A DNA stretch of 40,299 nucleotides from Armatimonadota bacterium (GCA_029547025.1 JAKPQA010000154.1:1-40299), one strand, 5' to 3'. Shown: positions 33,557 to 40,299, counted from the stretch's first letter. A program made the numbers and translations. Notes: generated from the letters alone by a model not told the origin.

Positions 33557-34549
33557 GTGCCGACCCTGACCAACAAGTTTGTGGCCAGCCGGTGGCTCCC
33601 CTTCGAGTGGCCACTCATGGAAGTTGAAGAAGAGCTTCATGCGTTGAGAACGGGAGGCGCCGATGCGTCGCCCGACCTCGCCGCCAGAGTTCAGGCCCTG
33701 GAAGCCCGGCGGCAGGAGCTGCTGCAGGAGATCTACAGCGACCTGACGGCGTACCAGAAGGTGCAGTTGGCTCGCCATCCACGTCGCCCGTACGCGCTGG
33801 ACTATGCCCGTCTGATGTTTGACGACTTCGTGGAACTCCATGGCGACCGGCGCTTCGGCGACGACAAGGCGATGATCGCCGGCCTGGCGACGCTGGCGGG
33901 GCGAGCCGTGGCCGTGGTCGGTCATCAGAAGGGCCGAGACGTGAGCGAGCGCAAGGAGCGCAACTTTGCCCAGGGGCGGCCCGAAGGATACCGGAAGGCT
34001 CAGCGGGTTATGCAGATGGCCGAGCGGCTCCGGATGCCCGTAATCTCGCTGGTGGACACGCCCGCGGCCGACTGCCTGACCGAGGCGGAATCACGCGGGA
34101 TCAGCGAGGCCATCGCCGAGGGGCAGATGGTGATGTCGCAACTGCGCACGCCGATCCTGGTCACGATTCTGGGGGAGGGTGGTAGCGGCGGTGCCATCGG
34201 TATCGGCGTAGGCGACCGGATTCTGATGCTCGAGTATGCGATCTACTCGGTGATCCCGCCGGAGGGCTATGCCTCCATCGTGTGGCGCGACCCGAGCCGG
34301 GTCGCTGAGGCGGCGGAGGCGGCACGCATCACGGCGCGGGATGCCCTGGCGCTCGGCGTGGTTGACGAGGTGGTTCCCGAGCCCCCGGGCGGCGCCCATG
34401 CAGACCCGGAGGGCATGGCCGCGGCGCTCAAGGCCCGGTTGTGCCACCACCTGGCGGAGCTGGACGCCGTGCCACCCGACGAGCTCGTGGATCAACGCTA
34501 TGCCAAATTCCGCGCCATGGGTGTCTACGAGGAGCTGGCCATTCCCTAG
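33557..34549 (+). CDS. accA: Acetyl-CoA carboxylase carboxyltransferase, alpha subunit
   Basis: 330 residues from a GTG that abuts the accD stop codon. The N-terminal helical part, WLPFEWPLMEVEEELHALR and QALEARRQELLQEIYSDLT, is the usual coiled AccA leader. The core has LTAYQKVQLARHPRRPYALD, FVELHGDRRFGDDKAMIAGL, VVGHQKGRDVSERKERNFAQ, ISLVDTPAADCLTEAESRGI and ILGEGGSGGAIGIGVGDRIL (glycine-rich CoA/biotin site), ending in the standard helical tail. Length is normal. It forms the alpha2-beta2 carboxyltransferase with AccD; the cotranscribed accDA order is common. The next gene, rex, begins 86 bp later. Confidence 0.97.
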   Translation: MPTLTNKFVASRWLPFEWPLMEVEEELHALRTGGADASPDLAARVQALEARRQELLQEIYSDLTAYQKVQLARHPRRPYALDYARLMFDDFVELHGDRRFGDDKAMIAGLATLAGRAVAVVGHQKGRDVSERKERNFAQGRPEGYRKAQRVMQMAERLRMPVISLVDTPAADCLTEAESRGISEAIAEGQMVMSQLRTPILVTILGEGGSGGAIGIGVGDRILMLEYAIYSVIPPEGYASIVWRDPSRVAEAAEAARITARDALALGVVDEVVPEPPGGAHADPEGMAAALKARLCHHLAELDAVPPDELVDQRYAKFRAMGVYEELAIP

Positions 34550-34635
34550 GCGCCGCACGGCCCCGCGCCCCACCCACGAAGGCGGCTGGCACCCGACGCC
34601 CCCTGGCATGCACGAAACGAAGAGGAGTCCGGGCG

Positions 34636-35298
34636 GTGCGCGCAAACCCCGGTCCCAGGCTGACGAGCCCCATCCGTCGTGTTCCCGATCCGACGGTGGG
34701 CCGTCTCTCGACGTACCTGCACTGCCTGCGCGCGCTGGAGCGCGACGGCATCACTACCGTGTCGTCGGCGGAGATGGCGGACCACACGGGGATCAACGCG
34801 GCACAGATCCGCAAGGATGTGTCGTACATCGGCGAGCTCGGCCGACCGGGCGTCGGCTACGATGTGGGGCACCTGAAGCGATGCCTGATGGAGCGGATGG
34901 GCCTGGGCCAGCCCCATGGCGTGTTACTGGTCGGCGCCGGTAGCCTTGGATCCGCTCTCTGCTCCTACCCGGGCTTCGCCGAGCAGGGGTTCTTCATCAT
35001 CGCCGTGTTCGACAGCAGCCCGGCCAAGGTGGGTCGACGCCTCGGTAGCCTCGAGGTACTCTCGATGGAGGAACTGGCTCGCCGGAATCGGGATCTGCGC
35101 GCCCGGATCGGAGTCATTGCGGTCCCGCGGGATGCTGCTCAGGGCGTTGCCGATTGCCTGGTGGCGGCCGGGATCCGGGGTATCCTCAACTTCGCTCCCG
35201 TCAAGATCGAGGTCCGTGAGGGGATCACGGTGCGGAACGTGGATCTGGCGCAGGAGTTTGAGGCGTTGTCGTACTACATGGCCTCGGCGACAGACTGA
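34636..35298 (+). CDS. rex: Redox-sensing transcriptional repressor Rex
   Basis: 220 residues from the GTG at 34636, which has AGAGGAG 8 bp upstream; the frame is open from 34441 but the extension overlaps accA. The N-terminal winged helix includes INAAQIRKDVSYIGELGRPG and VGYDVGHLKRCL, the classic Rex sequence. The Rossmann domain has GVLLVGAGSLGSAL (GAGSLG at 100-105) that binds NADH/NAD. The remaining part (FFIIAVFDSSPAKVGRRL, ILNFAPVKIEVREGITVRNV) matches the dimer domain. When NADH is high, Rex leaves the DNA, usually derepressing fermentation or respiratory genes. Plausible local targets are the prenyl synthase and cytochrome genes downstream, but no canonical TTGTGAA-type Rex box was found there. 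Confidence 0.95.
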   Translation: MRANPGPRLTSPIRRVPDPTVGRLSTYLHCLRALERDGITTVSSAEMADHTGINAAQIRKDVSYIGELGRPGVGYDVGHLKRCLMERMGLGQPHGVLLVGAGSLGSALCSYPGFAEQGFFIIAVFDSSPAKVGRRLGSLEVLSMEELARRNRDLRARIGVIAVPRDAAQGVADCLVAAGIRGILNFAPVKIEVREGITVRNVDLAQEFEALSYYMASATD

Positions 35299-35367
35299 AG
35301 CCGGCGCCACTGGCTGTCTGGCGCTGGGGTCCGCACTGGCCCTGACCCATACGAAAGAGGTAAGAGC

Positions 35368-36372
35368 TTGGAGGCATCCATCGCCGACTTGCGTCAGCAG
35401 GTGGCTTCGGAGCTGCGGGAGGTGGAGGATCAGCTTGCCACCGTGCTGCAGAGCCGGGTCGAAACGGTGCCGGCCATCTACCACCACGCACGGAGTGGCG
35501 GTGGTAAGCGCCTTCGCCCCAGCCTGCTGATTCTCAGCGCCCAGTCGGTGGCGGGCGACGACTACGCGGCCCGGGTATCCCGCAGCGACCTGATCCACTT
35601 CGCCGCCGCGGTCGAGATGGTCCATGTCGCCTCGCTGATGCACGATGACGTGGTGGACGGCTCCGATCTGCGCCGCGGCCGCCCCACGGCGAATGCCCTC
35701 TGGCGCGGCAAGCTGTGCGTGTTCGCGGCGGACTTCCTCCTGGCCGATGTCTATGCGCGGCTGTGCACGCCCGGCCATGCGCCGCTCCTGCGCGAACTGG
35801 CGGACGCGGTCCGGCGCATGTGCGAGGGCGAGATCATCCAGACGGCCAACGAGGGGAACCTGGAGCTGACCGAGGAGGAGTACCTGCGCGCCATCGAGGG
35901 CAAGACGGCATCGCTGATGGCGGCATGCACGAGCATCGGGGCCCAACTGGGGCACGGCTCGGCGGACCAGGTCCACGCGCTGAAGCGATTCGGGTTCTCG
36001 CTGGGTGTCGCATTCCAGATCGCGGACGACGTCCTCGACCTCGTAGGTGATCCGGCGCGCATGGGGAAGAGCCGCGGCCAGGATCTGCGTAGCGGGCGCT
36101 GGACACTGCCCCTCATCTATGCCCTTGGAGGCATGGGGGACGGTCACGTGTCCATGCTCAGACGGGAACTGACGGACTACTGGGCGGTCGACGAGCCGCG
36201 GCTGTCATCGATCGTGGAAGCACTCCGGGCCACCGGCGCACTGAGCCGAGCTATCGCCACGGCCCGGGACCATGCCGCCACGGCGCGGAGGGCACTGGCC
36301 GAGCTGCCCCACACGTCCGCCCGCGACCTGCTCGAGTCGCTGGCGCACGCCGTGGTTGCCCGGGAGTCCTAG
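35368..36372 (+). CDS. Long-chain trans-polyprenyl diphosphate synthase
   Basis: 334 residues from a TTG at 35368 with AAGAGG 7 bp upstream. Both Asp-rich motifs are intact: first DDVVD at 93-97 (in SLMHDDVVDGSDLRRGRPTA), second DDVLD at 220-224 (in AFQIADDVLDLVGDP). GGKRLRP at 45-51 and EGKTASL near 177-183 are the other conserved regions. Members such as IspB, HepT or GerCC extend farnesyl diphosphate to about C30-C50 for the quinone side chain, but product length cannot be fixed by eye. The residue before the first motif (H92) is His, not a bulky Phe/Tyr, consistent with a long product. The gene lies between rex and the cytochrome genes and ends about 80 bp before a hairpin terminator. Confidence 0.92.
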   Translation: MEASIADLRQQVASELREVEDQLATVLQSRVETVPAIYHHARSGGGKRLRPSLLILSAQSVAGDDYAARVSRSDLIHFAAAVEMVHVASLMHDDVVDGSDLRRGRPTANALWRGKLCVFAADFLLADVYARLCTPGHAPLLRELADAVRRMCEGEIIQTANEGNLELTEEEYLRAIEGKTASLMAACTSIGAQLGHGSADQVHALKRFGFSLGVAFQIADDVLDLVGDPARMGKSRGQDLRSGRWTLPLIYALGGMGDGHVSMLRRELTDYWAVDEPRLSSIVEALRATGALSRAIATARDHAATARRALAELPHTSARDLLESLAHAVVARES

Positions 36373-36451
36373 AGCGGCGTTCGCCAGATGCCCGGCGGAG
36401 CGTCGGAGGCCATCGGCGGACGCGGGCCGAATACGTCGCGCTGAAGATGTC

Positions 36452-36477
36452 CGCCCCCGCGGTGTGCCACGGGGGCG
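36452..36477. terminator. Hairpin between the prenyl synthase and cytochrome genes
   Basis: CGCCCCCG (36452-36459) and CGGGGGCG (36470-36477) pair perfectly over eight bases around a GGTGTGCC loop that adds two more pairs. No T run follows. It lies about 80 bp after the prenyl synthase stop and 70 bp before the heptaheme cytochrome start, so it probably separates two transcription units. Confidence 0.5.
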
Positions 36478-36545
36478 CCAGGGTCACCCACGGCTCGGTT
36501 CTGTAGGAGGAGGGACCCCGTGCCGGAGGCCGCTCGGGCACGGAT

Positions 36546-37523
36546 GTGCGGTTCTTGGCGGACTATCGAAGCAGTGCATGGATGGCGCTGGCCGCCCTGC
36601 TGGTGTGTTGGGGCGCGGATGCGTCATGGTCGGCCGGCGACGCCGGAGGCCCACCGCGGCCGGGGGGACGTTGCCTGCCGTGCCACGGGGCGTCGCCCAC
36701 GCTCGAGGCGGTTGGGGAGAGCGGGGCGACCGCTTCGTTGCACGTCGACCCCCTCGCGTACCAGGCCTCGGTCCATGGCGCGCTGGACTGCGAGGCGTGC
36801 CACTGGCGGATGTCGGACATGGGCGAGCCCCGCGGAGCGAACGGCGAGTCCGTCGACCCGGTATGGCTGAGTCGCCTGACCACCTCCGTCCCGGACCGCG
36901 CGCGGCGCGTGCTGGAGCGCTGCGCGCCCTGTCATCGCCCGGAGGCCGACGACTACGCGCGGAGCATCCACTTCGACGCCGTGTCCGGCAGCGGCACCGA
37001 GGCCCCGGTGTGCAGCGATTGCCATGGCGCGCACGCTATCCTGCGACACGACGATATCGAGTCATCGACCAGCCAGGCCAAGGTGCCTGCGACCTGTGCC
37101 CGATGCCATGCCAACGCGCGCATCATGGCCCGGTATGATGTGCGCACCGACACGGTGAAGACCTTCGAGGAGAGCTTCCACGGCAAGAAACACGAGCTGG
37201 GCTCGAAGCGAGCGGCCGTGTGCTCGAGTTGCCACGGCGGGCACGATATCCGGCCCGCGACCGACCCCGGATCGAGGCTGTCGCCGGCCAACCGGATCGC
37301 GACATGCGCCGCGTGCCATCCGGGGTGCACCGAGCAGTTCGCTCTCTCGTTCGGCCACAAGCCGATGACGGCCAAGGAGCAGCCCCTGGTCTACTGGATC
37401 GGCGTCTTCTATCGACTGATGATCGCGCTGACGATCGGCGGCATGATCGGCTACATCAGCCTCGACCTGTTGCGCAAGGCGCTGAGCACGAGGGGAGGGG
37501 GCGGCTCGCCACCGCCCGAGTGA
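36546..37523 (+). CDS. Membrane-anchored heptaheme cytochrome c
   Basis: 325 residues with seven CXXCH sites at C43, C82, C126, C156, C184, C226 and C254. A signal segment is at ~11-30 (AWMALAALLVCWGADASWSA). His residues at 66, 77, 142, 163, 212, 233 and 271 lie in the SxHG and GxH contexts that provide second axial ligands, so most hemes are likely bis-His. A C-terminal membrane helix (~282-308, VYWIGVFYRLMIALTIGGMI) anchors it with the hemes in the periplasm. The layout resembles NapC/cytochrome c3-like periplasmic multiheme proteins, but the family is not certain. Its stop overlaps the start of the cytochrome b gene by one base. Oddity: the only strong ribosome site (AGGAGGAGGG, 36505-36514) precedes a GTG at 36520 in another frame, while this GTG has none within 20 bp. 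Confidence 0.88.
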   Translation: MRFLADYRSSAWMALAALLVCWGADASWSAGDAGGPPRPGGRCLPCHGASPTLEAVGESGATASLHVDPLAYQASVHGALDCEACHWRMSDMGEPRGANGESVDPVWLSRLTTSVPDRARRVLERCAPCHRPEADDYARSIHFDAVSGSGTEAPVCSDCHGAHAILRHDDIESSTSQAKVPATCARCHANARIMARYDVRTDTVKTFEESFHGKKHELGSKRAAVCSSCHGGHDIRPATDPGSRLSPANRIATCAACHPGCTEQFALSFGHKPMTAKEQPLVYWIGVFYRLMIALTIGGMIGYISLDLLRKALSTRGGGGSPPPE

Positions 37524-38233
37524 TGAAGCGAGCGAGTGGGGAGAGGCAGTTCGTGCGGTGGAATGGCCACCACCGGGCCCAGCACCTGGGTGTGGTGCTG
37601 AGCTTCACAGCGCTCGTGTTCACGGGCCTGCCACTTCGCTACCCCGAAGCGGCCCCCTCGCGCTGGATCATGTCGCTTCTCGGCGGCGCGACCAACGCGG
37701 GGATCATCCACCGCGTGGCGGCCGTCGGCCTGCTGGCCGCATCGGCCTACCACGTGCTCTATGTGCTGGCCATGTGGCGGGCTGGCCATCGCCAGATTCA
37801 CATGCTGCCCGGGCTCAAGGACGTCCGCGACGTGTTCGACATGCTGCGGTACTTCGCCGGGCTCCAGCCTCACCCGCCCAAGATGGGGCGGTACGGCTTT
37901 CCCGAGAAGTTCGAGTACTGGGCCATGGTGTGGGGCACGGCCATCATGGCGGCCACGGGGTTCATGATGTGGTTCCCCGAGGTATTCCTGCGCTACCTTC
38001 CCGCCTGGGCCCTGGCGGCCGCGCAGGCGATCCATGGCTGGGAAGCGGTTCTCGCGGCCCTGGCCATCCTCATCTGGCACTTCTACCATGCACACTGGAG
38101 CCCCGACGTGTTCCCCATGAGCCGGGTGTGGCTCACTGGCCGGATCTCGGAGTCGGAGCTCAAGCATCACCACGCATTGGAGTGGGAGCGCATCCAGGCG
38201 GAGGAAGTCGCGGCCGGTCCGGCCGCGGACTGA
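37523..38233 (+). CDS. Four-helix cytochrome b subunit
   Basis: 236 residues from the ATG at 37523; GTG at 37520 is the alternative. Four membrane helices are seen at about 22-38, 62-84, 131-153 and 160-190. Candidate heme b ligands are H21, H77, H171 and H186, with H63 and H189 also nearby. The sequences HRAQHLGVVLSFTALVFTGL and EKFEYWAMVWGTAIMAATGF resemble the cytochrome b subunits of formate dehydrogenase and Ni/Fe hydrogenase, and similar proteins paired with multiheme cytochromes in Geobacter and relatives. The role is most likely electron exchange between the quinone pool and the multiheme cytochromes in the membrane. It is tightly coupled to the heptaheme gene before it and followed within 40 bp by the 20-heme gene. 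Confidence 0.87.
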   Translation: MKRASGERQFVRWNGHHRAQHLGVVLSFTALVFTGLPLRYPEAAPSRWIMSLLGGATNAGIIHRVAAVGLLAASAYHVLYVLAMWRAGHRQIHMLPGLKDVRDVFDMLRYFAGLQPHPPKMGRYGFPEKFEYWAMVWGTAIMAATGFMMWFPEVFLRYLPAWALAAAQAIHGWEAVLAALAILIWHFYHAHWSPDVFPMSRVWLTGRISESELKHHHALEWERIQAEEVAAGPAAD

Positions 38234-38270
38234 GGCGGTTCGTGTGACGACGGAACAGGAAGAGTGGGAC

Positions 38271-39674
38271 ATGCGTGAGGAGCGAGACCGAGCCATCGCG
38301 CGGTCGCGTCGCCGGCAGCTGGGCCGGCGCGTGCTCGCGACGGTCGGTCTTGTCCTCGGGGTCATGGCATGGCTGAGTGGGTGCCCGCAGGGCTTGGGGA
38401 AGCCCAGGGTGCCATCGGGCGCCGCCGCGGCCCCCACGAGTCCGCCGGTCCTGCCTCAGTACCTGCCCACGAAGGTCATCGCACAGATCAAGGGCCTCCC
38501 GTGCTTCGACTGCCACAACGTGCTGACCGGCAAGTCGGCCCAGGAGACCCCCATCGATTTCTCGCACGCGCGACACCTGACACGGGGCGAGCACTGCCAG
38601 AAGTGTCACACCAACCCGAACCACAGCGCCGACCCCAAGCAAGTGGCTGGTATGCGCCCCCCGATGGCCACGTGCGTGGACTGCCACCAGACGGCCGGCG
38701 GGCCCCAGGCGTGCGCCGCGTGCCACACGAACCGGAGCCGGATCCAGCCCGCAAGCCACGCCGAGGAGGGGTTCATCCGTAACCACGGGCGTCTGGATCT
38801 GTCTCGATGCACGGACTGCCACGAGCCGGTCTTCTGCTCGGCCTGCCACGTGGTCCAGGTACCCCATCCCAAGGGGTGGAACCACGGCCAGACAGCCCTG
38901 GCGAGCGACCAGTGCGGCAAGTGCCACCCGCGGTCGACGTGCGACAACTGCCACGGGCTGCCGATGCCCCATCCGAAGCACTTCGCAGGAACCCATGGCG
39001 CGCTGGCGAGCACCCAGCGGGCGCTGTGCACGAAATGCCACTCGCGGTCCGAGTGCCAGAAGTGCCATTCGTCCCAGAACCCCCACCCGAAGGACTGGAT
39101 GAAGAGCCATGGCGCACAAGCCAGCGTTCGGCTGAGCTCGTGCCGCGAGTGCCACAGCGACGAGAGCTGCACGGCGTGCCACGGAGTGCAGGTGCCGCAC
39201 CCGGACCCATGGGTCCCCTGGCACACCCAGGCGTTCGAGAGCAAGCCGGACACGTGCGAGAAGTGCCACTCCATGGACGGGTGCCAGAACTGCCACGATG
39301 TCCGAGGGCCCCACGGTAACGGCTGGCGGACATCCCATCCGCAGAGCCTGAAGGGTCACGAGGAATCCTGCGCGGCATGCCACCCCGCCTCATACTGCTA
39401 CAACTGCCATGGCATGGCCATGCCTCATCCGGCCGAGTTCGCGGCCGACCACGGCCCGGCGGCGCGGAAGCAGCCAAGCACCTGCTCCCGCTGCCACACG
39501 CCGGACGAGTGCCTGGCGTGTCACCAGAGCCTGAAGCCCAAGGACCACACTGAGGAGTTCGCGCTGGAACACAAGGGAGCCGCGAAGGGTCATGTCCTCG
39601 CATGCGTCTTGTGCCATCAGCGGGACTACTGCTCGGCATGCCACGATCTGCCTGAGCTCGCCGCGAAGCCCTAG
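38271..39674 (+). CDS. 20-heme c-type cytochrome lipoprotein with 38-residue di-heme modules
   Basis: 467 residues from the ATG at 38271, preceded by AGGAAG; GTG at 38244 is an alternative start. The signal (RRVLATVGLVLGVMAWLSGC) has a good lipobox, LSGC at 35-38, so the mature protein is a lipoprotein at C38. There are exactly 20 CXXCH sites, at C78, C109, C135, C148, C180, C189, C215, C224, C253, C262, C291, C300, C329, C338, C367, C376, C405, C414, C445 and C454. From C180 on, hemes come in pairs 9 residues apart, and successive pairs are 35, 38, 38, 38, 38, 38 and 40 residues apart. Each unit also has a PHP and a W/F-x3-H, enough His for bis-His ligation. It is the third gene of the cytochrome cluster and could carry electrons away from the membrane. 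Family not recognised. Confidence 0.93.
   Translation: MREERDRAIARSRRRQLGRRVLATVGLVLGVMAWLSGCPQGLGKPRVPSGAAAAPTSPPVLPQYLPTKVIAQIKGLPCFDCHNVLTGKSAQETPIDFSHARHLTRGEHCQKCHTNPNHSADPKQVAGMRPPMATCVDCHQTAGGPQACAACHTNRSRIQPASHAEEGFIRNHGRLDLSRCTDCHEPVFCSACHVVQVPHPKGWNHGQTALASDQCGKCHPRSTCDNCHGLPMPHPKHFAGTHGALASTQRALCTKCHSRSECQKCHSSQNPHPKDWMKSHGAQASVRLSSCRECHSDESCTACHGVQVPHPDPWVPWHTQAFESKPDTCEKCHSMDGCQNCHDVRGPHGNGWRTSHPQSLKGHEESCAACHPASYCYNCHGMAMPHPAEFAADHGPAARKQPSTCSRCHTPDECLACHQSLKPKDHTEEFALEHKGAAKGHVLACVLCHQRDYCSACHDLPELAAKP
38808..39659 (+). repeat. Internal 114-bp (38-residue) di-heme repeat array
   Basis: Eight di-heme units start at codons near 38808, 38913, 39027, 39141, 39255, 39369, 39483 and 39603. 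Consensus: C-x2-CH-x4-C-x2-CH-x5-PHP-x2-W-x3-H. The five steps from 38913 to 39483 are exactly 114 bp. The units differ substantially in codons and residues, so the repeat is old and kept by selection, unlike a recent DNA duplication. Confidence 0.85.
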
Positions 39675-39740
39675 ATCGACCGCCGCAGGAGAGGGGGACA
39701 GCCCCATAGGCGCTCACACAGGGCTCATGGTCGGCCGACG

Positions 39741-39796
39741 CGGGCCCATTGGGGGCCCACTCCCCGGCTTCGCCGGACGGTCTGCCCCCTGTGGCA
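39741..39796 (+). repeat. Hairpin element M2, copy B
   Basis: The first 20 bases, CGGGCCCATTGGGGGCCCAC, equal copy A at 4103-4122 base for base; then CCGGCTTCGCCGGACGGTC matches copy A too, with small changes between and after (GCCCCCTGTGGCA). It starts about 65 bp after the 20-heme cytochrome stop. The hairpin CCGGC-TTC-GCCGG is the same as in copy A. Confidence 0.7.
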
Positions 39797-39949
39797 TTGG
39801 CGGTGACATCGGGCCGTTGGCCGGGCGGCTGGGTCTCGCGACGGTCGCGCGGAACGCCCGCCTGGTCTTGTGGAGGGGCCGCACAGGGGTGCGCCCCGAG
39901 GGCGCGGGGCCCCTGACCGGCCCAGTCGGCCGGACGACGACACAGCGGC

Positions 39950-39978
39950 CCGGGATGCGGCTTCCTGCTGCATCCCGG
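39950..39978. repeat. Nine-pair hairpin
   Basis: CCGGGATGC (39950-39958) and GCATCCCGG (39970-39978) pair perfectly around an 11-base loop. It lies just before M2 copy C. It could be an extra stem of the same element, or a transcription terminator for something read through from the cytochrome cluster. No second copy was seen. Confidence 0.4.
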
Positions 39979-39992
39979 CCTCCAGATCGGGC

Positions 39993-40055
39993 GCGTTGGG
40001 GGCCCACCACGCTGGGAGACGCGTGGTTCCCCCCATGGCGCCCCTCCGCAACCAG
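39993..40055 (+). repeat. Hairpin element M2, copy C
   Basis: The core GCGTTGGGGGCCCACCA resembles copies A and B. It is followed by ACCACGC-8 bases-GCGTGGT (40006-40027), then TCCCCCCATGGCGCCCCTCC. The stem bases differ wholly from copy A except the outer ACC/GGT, yet seven pairs form. This change in both arms supports a structure-based element. Confidence 0.65.
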
Positions 40056-40127
40056 GCTGATGGGCCACGGGAGCCCTAAGTTGCCGCCGATGCCGGCCCA
40101 CCGGCCTTACGGAGGGGCTGAATCGAT

Positions 40128-40162
40128 GGGGCCCGCGGAGCGGGAAGGGCGCCATCCGGCCC
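40128..40162 (-). repeat. Palindromic element M1, copy 2
   Basis: GGGGCCCGCGGAGCGGGAAG and GGCGCCATCCGGCC continue as the inverse of 3990-4024, differing in one base of about 34. It lies about 40 bp before M2 copy D, whereas in the left region M1 lies about 80 bp before M2 in the opposite orientation. M1 and M2 are therefore separate modules. Confidence 0.7.
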
Positions 40163-40203
40163 CAACGAGAGCTCGCGCACCGCTGGAGGGTCTGGGCCGG
40201 ACA

Positions 40204-40249
40204 GGGTCCCACCGGCCTTCGACCGGTCCTCCCTGTTCGGCCCCTCCGA
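40204..40249 (+). repeat. Hairpin element M2, copy D (more diverged)
   Basis: GGGTCCCACCGGCCTTCGAC, then CGGTCCTCCCTGTTCGGCCC and CTCCGA. The hairpin ACCGG-CCTTCGA-CCGGT is perfect and its 3' flank follows copy A (GGTCCTCCC...GGCCCCTCCG). The 5' flank differs more than in copies A-C. Confidence 0.55.
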
Positions 40250-40299
40250 GAAGCCTCTGCGGGGCAGATGCGGCGGCGGAAGGCGCTGCCCTCAGTACC

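Larger units (their letters stand above)
39675..40299. other. Gene-free, hairpin-rich interval at the right edge
   Basis: 625 bp without a supported gene; long frames crossing it are antisense shadows of the cytochrome or Pro/Arg-rich GC artefacts. It holds three M2 hairpin elements, one M1 element and other hairpins such as the one at 39950-39978. Similar DNA occurs at 3960-4170, so the two regions share a repeat family. Confidence 0.6.

Noticed and set aside
36373-36545. Rex operator upstream of the cytochrome genes
   Set aside because: No TTGTGAA-type inverted repeat is present; the only palindrome is the GC terminator at 36452-36477.
38773-40212. Minus-strand frame through the 20-heme cytochrome and the right-end repeats
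   Set aside because: It is Pro/Arg/Ser/Gly-rich, spans hairpin elements and is antisense to a certain gene; not coding.

Overview
The window is visibly GC-rich and gene-dense, from a bacterium with prepilin signals, lipoprotein signals and multiheme cytochromes. The best clue to its identity is the pair of prepilins at 28337-29077 and 29995-30714. Both have an N-terminal motif running into [19 protein letters not shown] and a C-terminal H-X9-DG motif, a combination I associate with Armatimonadota (Chthonomonas/Fimbriimonas relatives). Planctomycetes carry a different version (LPAVQQAREAARR). The phylum call is an inference from these genes, not a phylogeny.

Layout. 1-673 (minus): truncated secreted protein ending in a Gly-Pro-Met-Met repeat. 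851-3828 (minus): lepA-hemW operon. 3829-4324: gene-free, with palindromic repeats that reappear at the right end. 4325-6871: secreted glycosidase-like protein fused to an FGE-sulfatase fold. 7108-12459: two UvrA proteins fused in one chain. 12542-13939: Rhizobium-type L-asparaginase and a small Arg-rich protein. 13950-14957 (minus): trpS. 15302-16015: HEAT-repeat protein. 16041-20524 (minus): run of FecR-domain exported protein, lipoprotein and OPA-like MFS transporter. 20768-23563: iron operon dtxR-feoA-feoB, divergent from the FecR gene. 23859-27891: glycosidase-like protein and a UroD-family methyltransferase-like protein. 27966-31015: two prepilins and three small lipoproteins. 31218-32270 (minus): LacI regulator, divergent from accD. 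32699-36372: accD, accA, rex and a polyprenyl diphosphate synthase. 36546-39674: seven-heme cytochrome, cytochrome b and a 20-heme lipoprotein cytochrome. 39675-40299: gene-free, repeat-rich.

How it fits together. The left half is mostly housekeeping and sugar-related secreted proteins. The right third has a redox theme: Rex (NADH/NAD sensor), a long-chain prenyl synthase of the type that makes quinone side chains, then a membrane cytochrome b with a 7-heme and a 20-heme cytochrome. That order suggests a route from the quinone pool through the periplasm to a surface or periplasmic acceptor. FeoAB could supply the iron.

Most unusual observations: (1) the 20-heme cytochrome is built from paired CXXCH modules with an exact 38-residue period; (2) a family of at least four intergenic palindromic elements keeps its flanks while the central stem changes with pairing retained; (3) the fused double UvrA joins a half lacking the UvrB-binding domain to a half that has it; (4) the glycosidase/FGE fusion lacks the catalytic cysteines of formylglycine-generating enzymes.
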